A program made the position numbers and the translations under genes. A stretch of 23,532 nt of DNA from Clostridia bacterium (GTDB lineage: Bacteria > Bacillota > Clostridia > Oscillospirales > Acutalibacteraceae). Below the pieces are notes generated by a model, which was not told the DNA's origin, ran no database searches, and worked only from the letters and a program-made list of their open reading frames with translations. Where the stretch lies: contig CAAFVV010000048.1 in NCBI GenBank assembly GCA_900766585.1, positions 1 through 23,532 on the forward strand, read 5' to 3'. Of the stretch, positions 7,784 through 15,251 are shown piece after piece. The first letter of the stretch is position 1. Every line of letters begins with the position of its first letter.

Positions 7784-9004
7784 ATGGACGGATTTTTGCG
7801 CCGGATGCTGTCGGTGCTGTTTGCCGTGGTGATCGGCGGCTATATCGGCTACCAGATCTACCGCGCTGTCTATACCTCGGTCGAGGTCACCGACGCCGTT
7901 TCCTATACGGTGTATGACACTGTCGATACCGACGCGTTTATTGTGCGGGATGAGACGGTGATCAGTGCCGCGTCAAAGGGTTATGTCTATTATACACTGG
8001 AAAACGGTGATCGGGTCGCCAAGGGCGGTGAGATCGCGCGGGTGTTTCCGAGCGAAAGCGACGCGCTGACGCGCCAGAAGCTCGACCGGCTGGACGCGCA
8101 GATCACGGCGCTGCAGGGGATTGCGGCGCTCGGCAGCTATAACCGCACCAACCTTGACCTGATCAACACGCAGCTGAGCGATACGCTTCATTCGCTGATT
8201 CTTGCGGGGCGCGACCGGCGGTATTCCGGTCTGTCGGATACGCAGTTTCAGCTTTTGCAGCTGTTTTGCAAGCAGCAGCTCACGACCGGAACGCTGACCG
8301 ACCTCAAGCCGACGATCGACGCGCTGAAGGCGGAGCGTTCGGCGCTGTCCTCCGGCTTTTCTCCGGTGACCTCGTCGATCTCCTCGCCCGTGGCGGGCTA
8401 TTTTATCAGCCGGACGGACGGGCTTGAACAGGCGATCGACTATGCCCGTGTGCTGTCGGTCACACCGGCGCAGGTCAGCGCGGCTCTGGGGAAAACAGCG
8501 ACTGCCGCCGTTAACGGGGTCGGCAAGGTGGCGGGCGATTACCAGTGGTATCTGCTGTGCGTGCTGAACAAGGAGCAGGCGACGGGCATCGGCGTCGGCG
8601 GCCGCCTGTCGGTGAAGCTGCCGTTTGTGTCGGCAGAGTCGGTGCCGGTGACGGTGGCGGCGGTCAACAAGGACCGCGAAGGCAACGCCGCCGTGGTGCT
8701 GCAGTGCATTTACATGTCCGAAAAGCTGGCGGCGGTGCGGCAGGAGACCGTGCAGATCCAGTTTAAAGCCTATACAGGGCTGTATGTGCAGGATTCCGCG
8801 CTGCGGTTCAACGACAAAAACGAGCCGGGCGTGTTCGTGCGGGTGGGCAACACCTGTGTGTTCCGCCGGGTGGAGGTGCTGTATCACAGCGATACGGGCA
8901 AATATTCCGTCTGTGCAGCCGACGGGGGCGACGGCTTCCTGAAGCTGTACGACGATGTGATCGTGAAAGGAAAGGGTCTGTATGACGGAAAGATCATTCG
9001 CTGA
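7784..9004 (+). CDS. HlyD-like membrane-anchored protein of the cell-division cluster
   Basis: A 406-residue protein with one N-terminal membrane segment (about residues 8-26: MLSVLFAVVIGGYIGYQIY) and a large extracytoplasmic part. That part resembles HlyD/membrane-fusion-type adaptors: a lipoyl-like beta half (ISAASKGYVYYTLENGDRVAKGGEIA), a helical hairpin with coiled-coil character (about 90-185), the second lipoyl half (ISSPVAGYF), then beta-barrel-like sequence. No partner ABC transporter gene is adjacent. A strong AGGAGG (7771-7776) sets the ATG at 7784. It overlaps yggS by 23 bases and precedes sepF, so it is probably co-expressed with division genes. Membrane-fusion-like proteins next to yggS-sepF occur in Clostridia, but I know of no established function, so none is assigned. 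Confidence 0.75.
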   Translation: MDGFLRRMLSVLFAVVIGGYIGYQIYRAVYTSVEVTDAVSYTVYDTVDTDAFIVRDETVISAASKGYVYYTLENGDRVAKGGEIARVFPSESDALTRQKLDRLDAQITALQGIAALGSYNRTNLDLINTQLSDTLHSLILAGRDRRYSGLSDTQFQLLQLFCKQQLTTGTLTDLKPTIDALKAERSALSSGFSPVTSSISSPVAGYFISRTDGLEQAIDYARVLSVTPAQVSAALGKTATAAVNGVGKVAGDYQWYLLCVLNKEQATGIGVGGRLSVKLPFVSAESVPVTVAAVNKDREGNAAVVLQCIYMSEKLAAVRQETVQIQFKAYTGLYVQDSALRFNDKNEPGVFVRVGNTCVFRRVEVLYHSDTGKYSVCAADGGDGFLKLYDDVIVKGKGLYDGKIIR

Positions 9005-9710
9005 GCGGCAGGAGGATGTACGCCGGAATCTTGCCCATATACGGGAACAGATGGCCAAAGCGTGCCGGGAGGCGGGGCGCTCGCCCGACGAAGTGACGCT
9101 GATGGCAGTGACCAAGACGGTCCCGCCCGAGGTCATCCAGACGGCGATCGACGAGGGGGTCACGCTGATCGGGGAGAACCGTGTGCAGGAATATCTGGAG
9201 AAGCGGGACCGGCTGCGGCTCGGGACGGCGCAGGTGCACCTGATCGGCCATTTGCAGACCAACAAGGTGAAAAAGATCGTCGGCGCCGTTGCCGCCATCC
9301 AGTCGGTGGACAGCGTTCATCTGGCGGAGGCGATCTCCGATGAGTCGCAGCGGCAGGGACTGGTCACGCCGGTTCTGATTGAGGTCAATGTCGGGGACGA
9401 GCTGTCGAAATCCGGCGTTTCAGCCGACGGGCTTTTGCCGCTTCTGCAAAAGGCGGCACAATTGCCGGGAATCCGCGTCTCCGGACTGATGGCGATCCCG
9501 CCCGCCGTGACCGAGTCGGCGGAAAAAAGGCGGAATTTTTTGGTTCTGAGGCATTTGTTTATTGACATTGCGGCCAAAAACATAGATAATATACATATGG
9601 ACGTTTTGTCCATGGGTATGTCGAACGATTATTATGAAGCGATCCTCGAAGGGGCGACTCTGATCCGTGTCGGATCGGCGCTGTTCGGGGCGCGCGTGGT
9701 AAAACAGTAA
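8982..9710 (+). CDS. YggS/YlmE family PLP homeostasis protein
   Basis: Pyridoxal-phosphate-binding protein of the PLPBP (COG0325) family, a single TIM-barrel domain without known catalysis that buffers vitamin B6 and influences amino-acid metabolism. 242 residues. The PLP-binding lysine is K45 in MAVTKTV; other family signatures are GENRVQE, HLIGHLQTNK, SGVS, and the C-terminal SMGMSNDYYEAI and RVGSALFG. The ATG at 8982 overlaps the HlyD-like gene by 23 bases. It corresponds to ylmE in the Bacillus ylmD-ylmE-sepF-ylmG-ylmH-divIVA cluster. The coding stretch 9541-9600 is distinctly AT-rich with ATA codons, because it appears to carry an embedded promoter for the next gene. Confidence 0.95.
   Translation: MTERSFAERQEDVRRNLAHIREQMAKACREAGRSPDEVTLMAVTKTVPPEVIQTAIDEGVTLIGENRVQEYLEKRDRLRLGTAQVHLIGHLQTNKVKKIVGAVAAIQSVDSVHLAEAISDESQRQGLVTPVLIEVNVGDELSKSGVSADGLLPLLQKAAQLPGIRVSGLMAIPPAVTESAEKRRNFLVLRHLFIDIAAKNIDNIHMDVLSMGMSNDYYEAILEGATLIRVGSALFGARVVKQ
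9562..9590 (+). promoter_or_regulatory. Near-consensus sigma-A promoter inside yggS
   Basis: A perfect -35 TTGACA (9562-9567) is followed after exactly 17 bases by GATAAT (9585-9590, five of six). Transcription would begin near 9597, about 125 bases before the sepF start. The local sequence is AT-rich compared with the surrounding yggS coding region, which uses ATA and ATT codons here. It would give sepF, ylmH and divIVA their own transcript. Confidence 0.65.
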
Positions 9711-9724
9711 GGAGGATGCTTTCC

Positions 9725-10174
9725 ATGGGTTTGAAAGATCTGATGTCGCGTATGATGCGGGACGAAGAGGATGACGAGCTGGAGGAGACGACCGAGCGCG
9801 AGGAGTCGATGGATTTTGTCTCCAAGACGGCGGAAAATATGCGTGCCGAAGAGCCGGTGCAGAAAAAGAGCAACAAGGTGGTCAATATCCATGCGACGGC
9901 GCAGCTGCAGGTCGTTCTCGTGAAGCCGGAGCGCTTTGAGGACGCCAGCACGGTGGCGGATCATCTCAATGCCAAGCGCACGGTTGTGCTGAATTTGGAA
10001 TCCGCCAACAAGGATGTGGCGCGCCGTATCCTCGATTTCCTCAGCGGCGTCGCCTATGCCAACGACGGGCAGATCAAGAAGGTCGCCAACTGTACCTTTA
10101 TCATCACGCCGTATAATGTCGGCATCATGGGAGACCTGCTCGACGAGCTTGAAAATAATGGGCTCTACTTCTGA
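9725..10174 (+). CDS. sepF: Cell division protein SepF
   Basis: SepF polymerises into rings that bundle FtsZ and anchor it to the membrane through an N-terminal amphipathic helix. From ATG 9725 the protein has 149 residues: an amphipathic start (MGLKDLMSRMM), an acidic linker (about 15-50), and the conserved C-terminal SepF domain (about 55-145, including VVLVKPERFEDA, LNLESANKDVARRILDFLSG and FIITPYNV). An ATG at 9716 is in frame but directly abuts the ribosome binding site AAGGAGG (9709-9715); 9725 has proper 9-base spacing. It lies between yggS and ylmH as in Bacillus, with ylmG missing. The next frame starts 17 bases before its stop. Confidence 0.95.
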   Translation: MGLKDLMSRMMRDEEDDELEETTEREESMDFVSKTAENMRAEEPVQKKSNKVVNIHATAQLQVVLVKPERFEDASTVADHLNAKRTVVLNLESANKDVARRILDFLSGVAYANDGQIKKVANCTFIITPYNVGIMGDLLDELENNGLYF

Positions 10175-10912
10175 TCCGGCACGGGCTGATGCCGCGCTGC
10201 TCGCCCGCCTGTCCGATCTGGCGGAGCGCGCCAAGCGCAGCGGCCGACCGCAGTTTTGGGGCTTTCTCGACGCGCATCAGGCGGTCGTGGCGGACGGCGG
10301 TCTGCGCCGCCTCGGGCTGCCCTATCGCCTGTACGGCGGGTATCCCGATGCGGAGCGGGTGATGGCGGGGGTGTTTCCGCCGAAGGAGACTGTGGCTGAG
10401 GAGGCGTTTCCCGTCCGCGCGGTGGCGTTTTTCCCCCGCAGGGAGGCACTGCTTTCCCACCGGGATGTGCTCGGCGCGCTGATGTCCGCCGGGAGAAGCT
10501 CGGCGATATCCTCTGCGGCGAGGGGCTGGCTGTCGTGATGACGACGGCGGAGTTTGTGCCGTTTCTGACGGATCAGATCGACCGCATCGGCGGCGAGAGC
10601 GTGCGCGCCGAGGCGGACTATACGGGCGAGCTGCCGGCTTTGCACCGGTTTCGTCCGCTTTCGGGGACGGTCGCGTCCCCGCGGCTGGATGCGGTGCTGA
10701 AATGGCTGCTTGCCAGTGCGCGCGAGCCTGCGGCGGAGCTGATCCGCAGTGGGCTTGTGTCGGTAAATCACTGCGTCTGCCAGACGGCGTCGCATACGCT
10801 AAAGGAACAGGACGTGCTTTCGGTGCGCGGTGCGGGGCGGTTCCGAATCGAAACGATCGGACCGGAAACGCAAAAGGGACGGCTGCATATTGCGGCTGTA
10901 CAGTATATCTAG
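10158..10912 (+). pseudogene. YlmH-type S4 RNA-binding protein, frameshifted
   Basis: YlmH proteins are about 255 residues with a C-terminal S4 domain; in Bacillus YlmH has been linked to rescue of stalled ribosomes, and it sits in the sepF-divIVA cluster. Here the reading frame is split. The first part (10158-10538) matches the N-terminal region (GRPQFWGFLDAHQ, LYGGYPDAER, LSHRDVLGALMSAG) and then runs into unrelated SSAISSAARGWLS and a stop. The second part continues the family (EKLGDILCGEGLAVV) from 10493 in another frame to 10912 and contains the S4 domain (about 10676-10860). At the break, about three conserved residues (Gly-Ile-Arg-Arg-Glu-Lys pattern) are missing together with the frame, consistent with a 10-base deletion at CCGCCGGGA (10486-10494). 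The two halves also meet as GTGA (10535-10538), so the S4 half might still be made by reinitiation. A sequencing or assembly error is possible. Confidence 0.8.
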
Positions 10913-10960
10913 GGCGGTACCGATCGCCCGGATTCAGAAAAACGGAAAGGAATGAAGAGA

Positions 10961-11734
10961 ATGGAGTTGTTGACCGCCGACAGAATTCGCCATATTACGT
11001 TTACTCCCGGCAGAGGAAATACCTATCGGGATACCGATGTGGACGATTTTGTGGATCAGTGCGCGGATACCGTGCAGGCGCTGACGGCACGCATTGACGA
11101 GCTGAATCAGAAGATGGAGGTGCTGGCGGATAAGCTGGTGGAATACCGTAACGAGGAGGACAGCATTCGCTCGGCGCTGCTCAGTGCCCAGCGGCTCGGT
11201 GACTCCATTGTGCGCGAGGCGAAGCAGAAGGCGGAGCTGATGCTCGACGATGCCCGGATCAAGGCGGACAAGATCAAAGAGAACGCCCGCCGGGAGATCG
11301 GCGACGAGGAGCTGGAGCTTAAACGCGTGCAGAAAGAGGTGTCGGATTTCAAGGCGAAGCTGCTCGACCTGTACCGCCAGCATCTGTCACTGATCGACCT
11401 GCTGCCCGAGGTCAAGGAAGAGGACGCCCCCGCCGCTGCGGAGCCGATTGCCGAAGAGCCTGCCGCGGCAGATGCCGCGCCTGCTGCCGAGATGCCGCAG
11501 CAGCCGGAGACGGAGACGGCTCCCGCGGCAGAGGTGAGCGCCGCGTCGGCGGAGAGCGGGGAGGAGCCGGTGTCGGAGGAGGTCTCGCTTGTCGACTCCC
11601 TGTGGAAGCCGGACGATGCGTTTACGCCGGAGGAGGAGAGCGAGCTTGAGGACGAGACGCCGGTCTCGCGCTTCGGTGAGTTGAAATTCGGCAAGGATTA
11701 TGAGGTCAACAGCGCGTTTAAGCGCCGTAAATAA
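10961..11734 (+). CDS. divIVA: DivIVA-family cell division/polarity protein
   Basis: Coiled-coil protein that binds curved membrane at septa and poles. From ATG 10961 it has 257 residues. The N-terminal membrane-binding domain reads MELLTADRIRHITFT then a GNTYRDTDVDDFVDQ segment, the usual DivIVA pattern. A long charged coiled coil follows (about residues 30-150), then an acidic alanine/proline-rich tail (about 150-230) of low complexity. An in-frame ATG at 10952 sits one base after the ribosome binding site GGAAAGG (10944-10950), so 10961 (10-base spacing) is preferred. Gene order ylmH-divIVA is as in Bacillus; ileS, which follows there, is absent. Confidence 0.92.
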   Translation: MELLTADRIRHITFTPGRGNTYRDTDVDDFVDQCADTVQALTARIDELNQKMEVLADKLVEYRNEEDSIRSALLSAQRLGDSIVREAKQKAELMLDDARIKADKIKENARREIGDEELELKRVQKEVSDFKAKLLDLYRQHLSLIDLLPEVKEEDAPAAAEPIAEEPAAADAAPAAEMPQQPETETAPAAEVSAASAESGEEPVSEEVSLVDSLWKPDDAFTPEEESELEDETPVSRFGELKFGKDYEVNSAFKRRK

Positions 11735-11741
11735 GAACCCG

Positions 11742-11777
11742 CCGCCCGCCTCCGCCGTATAGGCGGGGAGCGGGCGG
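11742..11777 (+). promoter_or_regulatory. Strong GC hairpin between divIVA and lspA
   Basis: The arms CCGCCCGC (11742-11749) and GCGGGCGG (11770-11777) enclose CCGCC (11752-11756) and GGCGG (11762-11766) around a GTATA loop, with one bulged A (11769): about 15 pairs. The sequence after it is GAAAACC, with no T-tract, so it is not a standard intrinsic terminator. It may pause or stop transcription with help, or protect the 3' end of the divIVA mRNA. It begins 7 bases after the divIVA stop. Confidence 0.6.
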
Positions 11778-11831
11778 GAAAACCTATGGGGAGAGGAAGG
11801 AGCTCTTCGCCTGCTTGGGGCGGAGACACAT

Positions 11832-12377
11832 GTGCCTATGCTGTCATTTTTGCTTTGCGCCGGTGTGACGCTGCTGCTGATCGGGCTGGATCAGTGGACG
11901 AAATATCTGGCGGTGCTGCATCTGAAGGGGCAGGAAAACGCTGTGCTGTGGAAGGGTGTATTTGAGCTGGAATACCGCGAAAATACCGGCGCGGCGTTCA
12001 GTATTCTGCAGGGAAAAAGCTGGTTTCTCATCGGATTTACCGCCCTGGCTCTGCTGCTGGTGGCGGTCTTTCTGTGCCGTTCCAAGCTCGGACGCGCCAA
12101 ATGGGTGCGCGCCGCCGGTGTGCTGATTCTGGCGGGGGGCATCGGCAATCTGATCGACCGGATTTTCCGCGGATTCGTGGTGGATTTTCTGTATTTTTCG
12201 CTGATTGATTTTCCGGTGTTCAATATTGCCGACTGCTGCGTCTGTATCGGCGCGGCGCTGTTGATCGTGTACACGCTGTTCTTCTATCGGGAGACTCCGG
12301 AGAGTAAAAAGGAGGAGACCATTGGAGACGATCACTCTGACCGTCCCGCCGCAGGCGGAGGGGATGCGGCCGGATAA
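11832..12377 (+). CDS. lspA: Lipoprotein signal peptidase (LspA)
   Basis: Membrane aspartyl protease that removes the signal peptide from prolipoproteins after lipidation. Four hydrophobic segments are visible (about 4-21, 62-80, 92-110, 134-155). Signatures include GLDQWTKYL, ENTGAAFS, GGIGNLIDRIFRGFVVDF and FNIADCCVCIG; the Asp residues of NLIDR and NIAD form the catalytic pair. The GTG at 11832 lies 6 bases after GGCGGAG; an in-frame ATG at 11838 is an alternative. The 181-residue length is slightly more than usual because the last ~20 residues (after KKEE) are read in a frame overlapping the start of rluD by 56 bases and are unlike typical LspA ends. Confidence 0.95.
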   Translation: MPMLSFLLCAGVTLLLIGLDQWTKYLAVLHLKGQENAVLWKGVFELEYRENTGAAFSILQGKSWFLIGFTALALLLVAVFLCRSKLGRAKWVRAAGVLILAGGIGNLIDRIFRGFVVDFLYFSLIDFPVFNIADCCVCIGAALLIVYTLFFYRETPESKKEETIGDDHSDRPAAGGGDAAG

Positions 12378-13230
12378 ATATCTGCCGCAGGAGCTTTCGC
12401 TGTCCCGCTCCGCAGTGCAGACGCTGTTTGCGCAGGGGCTGATCACGGTAAACGGGCGGCAGCTGACCAAAAGCCGTCCGCTCTGTACAGGGGATACCCT
12501 CTGTGTCACGCTGCCCGACCCGACGCCTATCGAGGCGGCGGCGGAGCCGATTCCGCTCAATATCGTCTATGAGGACGCCGAGCTGCTGGTGGTCAACAAG
12601 CCCAAGGGGATGGTCGTGCATCCGGCGGCGGGTAACGAGACCGGCACACTGGTCAACGCGCTGCTCTGGCACTGCGGCGATTCCCTCTCGGGAATCAACG
12701 GCGTGCAGCGTCCGGGTATCGTACACCGCATCGACAAGGATACCAGCGGTCTGCTGATCGTGGCCAAGACCGACATCGCGCACCGCGGCCTTGCGGAGCA
12801 GATCCGGGTACACAGCTTCACGCGCGAGTATGAGGCGGTGGCGTGCGGGCATTTAAAGGAAAATGCGGGCACGGTCTGCGCACCGATCGGGCGGCATCCC
12901 GTCAACCGCAAGAAAATGGCGGTCATTGCGGGCGGCCGCGAGGCAGTCACGCACTATACCGTGCTCGCCGACTATCCGGGCTATGCTCATCTGCGGCTGC
13001 GGCTCGAAACGGGGCGCACCCATCAGATCCGCGTGCATATGGCCTATCTCGGGCATCCGCTGGCGGGGGACACCGTTTACGGCGCGCCCGCCGGACCGGC
13101 GTATCTGCAGGGGCAGTGCCTTCATGCGCGGAAGATCGGGTTTATCCACCCCGTCACGGGCGCGTACCTGGAGTTTGAAAGCGAGCTGCCGCCGTATTTT
13201 ACGCGGTTTCTGCGTGAGATCGCCGATTGA
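12322..13230 (+). CDS. RluA/RluD-family 23S rRNA pseudouridine synthase
   Basis: Isomerises uridines in large-subunit rRNA to pseudouridine. 302 residues. An N-terminal S4 domain (about 15-62: MRPDKYLPQELSLSRS, LITVNGR) is followed by the RluA catalytic domain with HRIDKDTSG, in which D138 is the catalytic aspartate, plus YEDAELLVVNKP, GRTHQIRVH and CLHARKI. The start is a TTG at 12322 with GGAGG (12311-12315) at good spacing; the protein end of lspA overlaps this start. It corresponds to ylyB, which follows lspA in Bacillus. Exact target uridines cannot be read from the sequence. Confidence 0.94.
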   Translation: METITLTVPPQAEGMRPDKYLPQELSLSRSAVQTLFAQGLITVNGRQLTKSRPLCTGDTLCVTLPDPTPIEAAAEPIPLNIVYEDAELLVVNKPKGMVVHPAAGNETGTLVNALLWHCGDSLSGINGVQRPGIVHRIDKDTSGLLIVAKTDIAHRGLAEQIRVHSFTREYEAVACGHLKENAGTVCAPIGRHPVNRKKMAVIAGGREAVTHYTVLADYPGYAHLRLRLETGRTHQIRVHMAYLGHPLAGDTVYGAPAGPAYLQGQCLHARKIGFIHPVTGAYLEFESELPPYFTRFLREIAD

Positions 13231-13260
13231 ATCTGTGCTGCTGCAGAAAGGGAGCGTAAA

Positions 13261-13932
13261 ATGATGTTTTTAACCGAGACACATATGCATACGGCGCTGT
13301 CCAGCCCCTGCGGGCGTGTCAAGCCCGAGGAGTCGATTCCCGCCTATAAAGCGGCGGGCTATTCCGCTGTCGTCATCACCGACCACTTCAAGCGCTGCTG
13401 CCGCGAGGGATACGGGATGACGGATGACCGCGCATGGATCGATAAATTTTTGTCCGGCTATCGGGCAGCGAAAGAGGCATCCGCTTCGTGCGGCGGTCCC
13501 GCCGTGCTGCTCGCCATGGAGATCTGCTTCGACGAAAACGCCAACGACTATTTGGTCTACGGCCCGACCGAGGACGATCTCTACCGCGGGCCGGAGATGT
13601 ACGCTATGGGGATCCGCAGCTTTTCCACGCTTGCGCGGGAGCGCGGTTGGCTTGTGGTGCAGGCGCATCCGTTTCGCCCGCATATGGTGCGGTGCTGTCC
13701 CGCCTATATCGACGGCGTCGAGGTGAACAACGGCAACCCGCGGCACAATTCCCGCAACCTGCTGGCACACGCCTGGGCGGCGGAGCACGGACTGCTGATG
13801 ACGTCGGGATCGGATTATCATCAGGTGGAGGATCTCGCCCGCGGCGGACTGCTGACACCGCAGCTGATCGGCAGTATTTCTGAGCTGATCGCTGCCATCC
13901 GCGGCAAGGCGGGGCTGTATACGCTGCCGTAA
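13261..13932 (+). CDS. PHP-domain metal-dependent phosphoesterase
   Basis: A 223-residue PHP-domain protein, the fold shared by histidinol phosphatase and polymerase PHP domains. The metal-binding motifs appear in order: ETHMHTALSSPCG near the N-terminus, VVITDH, AMEICFDEN, VQAHPFRP, VEVNNGNPRHNS and SGSDYHQ. All expected His/Asp/Glu ligands seem present, so it is probably an active phosphoesterase; the substrate is unknown. Two ATGs (13261 and 13264) both fit AAAGGGAG at 13247-13254. It lies 30 bases after the rluD-type gene and 29 before the DUF951 gene, so it is likely co-transcribed. Confidence 0.85.
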   Translation: MMFLTETHMHTALSSPCGRVKPEESIPAYKAAGYSAVVITDHFKRCCREGYGMTDDRAWIDKFLSGYRAAKEASASCGGPAVLLAMEICFDENANDYLVYGPTEDDLYRGPEMYAMGIRSFSTLARERGWLVVQAHPFRPHMVRCCPAYIDGVEVNNGNPRHNSRNLLAHAWAAEHGLLMTSGSDYHQVEDLARGGLLTPQLIGSISELIAAIRGKAGLYTLP

Positions 13933-13961
13933 AGAAAACGCCCGGAACGGAGGAGATCGGC

Positions 13962-14147
13962 GTGGATGTGCGCGTCGGGGACATTCTGCATATGAAAAAA
14001 CCGCATCCCTGCGGGGATAACCGCATGGAGGTGCTGCGGATCGGCATGGATTTCCGCATCCGCTGCCTCGGCTGCGGGCGCGAGGTCATGGTGCCGCGTG
14101 CCAAGGTCGAGCGGCATATCCGGCAGATCGAGCGGAAAGAGCCGTGA
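13962..14147 (+). CDS. DUF951 family protein
   Basis: A 61-residue protein of the DUF951 (YyzM-like) family, starting at GTG 13962 after GGAGGAG (13949-13955). Family signatures are VGDILHMKKPHPCG, MEVLRIGMDFRIRCLGCGREVMVPR and a basic C-terminal helix. The cysteines in PHPCG and CLGCG could bind a metal, and the basic tail suggests nucleic-acid binding, but no function is established. It is a small conserved Firmicutes gene, here just upstream of prfA. Confidence 0.9.
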   Translation: MDVRVGDILHMKKPHPCGDNRMEVLRIGMDFRIRCLGCGREVMVPRAKVERHIRQIERKEP

Positions 14148-14168
14148 CCGCGAAAGGGAGGTGTGGCT

Positions 14169-15251
14169 TTGTCGGAGCGATACGCACAGGTGGAAAAGCG
14201 CTTTGAGGAATTGCAGCAGCTGCTTTGCGATCCCGCCGTGCTGGCGGACGGAGAGCGCTACCGCGAGCTGGCCAAGGAGAATACCCGCCTCATGCCCGCG
14301 GCGCAGCTTTGCCGCAGGCACCGCGAACTGACAGAGGAGCTTTTGCAGGCGCGCGCGCTTGCGCAGGCAGCAGAGGAGCCGGAGGAGCTGCGCGAGCTGG
14401 CGGCGGAGGAGGAACGGCGGCTGAATGAGGAGCTGCGGGAGTGCGGGACAGAGCTTGACGTGCTTTTGCGCCCGCACGACCCGCTTGACGACCGCAGCGT
14501 TGTATTGGAGATCCGCGCCGGTGCCGGCGGGGAGGAGTCGGCGCTGTTTGCCGCTTCGCTTCTGCGGATGTATATGATGTATGCCGACCGCCGCGGCTTC
14601 GGCTTTGCCCCGCTGCGCGTCAGTGAAACAGAGCTGGGCGGCGTGAAGGAGGCGGTGTCGCTCGTCTCCGGTGAGGGGGCGTTCGGCCGCTTCAAGTTTG
14701 AAAGCGGCGTCCATCGGGTGCAGCGCGTGCCGGAAACGGAATCCGGCGGGCGGATCCACACCTCGACGGCGACGGTGGCGGTGCTGCCCGAGGCGGAGGA
14801 GGTTGAGCTGACCATCGACCCGTCCGAGCTGAAGATCGACACGTTCCGCGCCAGCGGCGCGGGCGGACAGCACATCAACAAGACGGAATCCGCCATCCGC
14901 ATTACCCATCTGCCGACCGGCACGGTGGTGGAATGTCAGGATGAGCGCAGCCAGTATAAAAATAAGGATAAGGCGATGCGTGTGCTTCGCTCCCGTCTGC
15001 TGGAGGAAAAGCAGCAGGCGCAGCAGCAGGCGATTTCCGCCGACCGCCGGTCGCAGGTGGGCACCGGCAGCCGCAATGAGCGCATACGCACCTATAATTT
15101 TCCGCAGGGGCGCGTGACCGATCACCGCATCGGACTGACGCTGTACCGCCTTGACGAGGTGCTAAACGGCGATCTCGACGAGATCGTGGATGCGCTGACC
15201 GAGGCGGACAGCGTGCGCAGAGCGGAAAACAGCAAGGAGGAACCGACATGA
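14169..15251 (+). CDS. prfA: Peptide chain release factor 1 (PrfA/RF1)
   Basis: Recognises UAA and UAG stop codons and triggers hydrolysis of peptidyl-tRNA. From TTG 14169 the protein is 360 residues, the expected length. The catalytic GGQ is at 232-234 (SGAGGQHINKTESA), and the stop-codon reading PxT is PET (188-190) in the RVPETESGG segment. An in-frame GTG at 14163 lies one base after AGGGAGG (14155-14161); the TTG has 7-base spacing, so it is preferred, giving MSERYAQVEKRF. prmC, which methylates the GGQ glutamine and often neighbours prfA, is not here. The stop overlaps the next start as ATGA. Confidence 0.97.
   Translation: MSERYAQVEKRFEELQQLLCDPAVLADGERYRELAKENTRLMPAAQLCRRHRELTEELLQARALAQAAEEPEELRELAAEEERRLNEELRECGTELDVLLRPHDPLDDRSVVLEIRAGAGGEESALFAASLLRMYMMYADRRGFGFAPLRVSETELGGVKEAVSLVSGEGAFGRFKFESGVHRVQRVPETESGGRIHTSTATVAVLPEAEEVELTIDPSELKIDTFRASGAGGQHINKTESAIRITHLPTGTVVECQDERSQYKNKDKAMRVLRSRLLEEKQQAQQQAISADRRSQVGTGSRNERIRTYNFPQGRVTDHRIGLTLYRLDEVLNGDLDEIVDALTEADSVRRAENSKEEPT

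Noticed and set aside
11815..11868. TTG-initiated 17-codon leader peptide before lspA
   Set aside because: Good AAGGAG spacing, but TTG start, cysteine-rich short product and no attenuator structure overlapping it; too weak to annotate.
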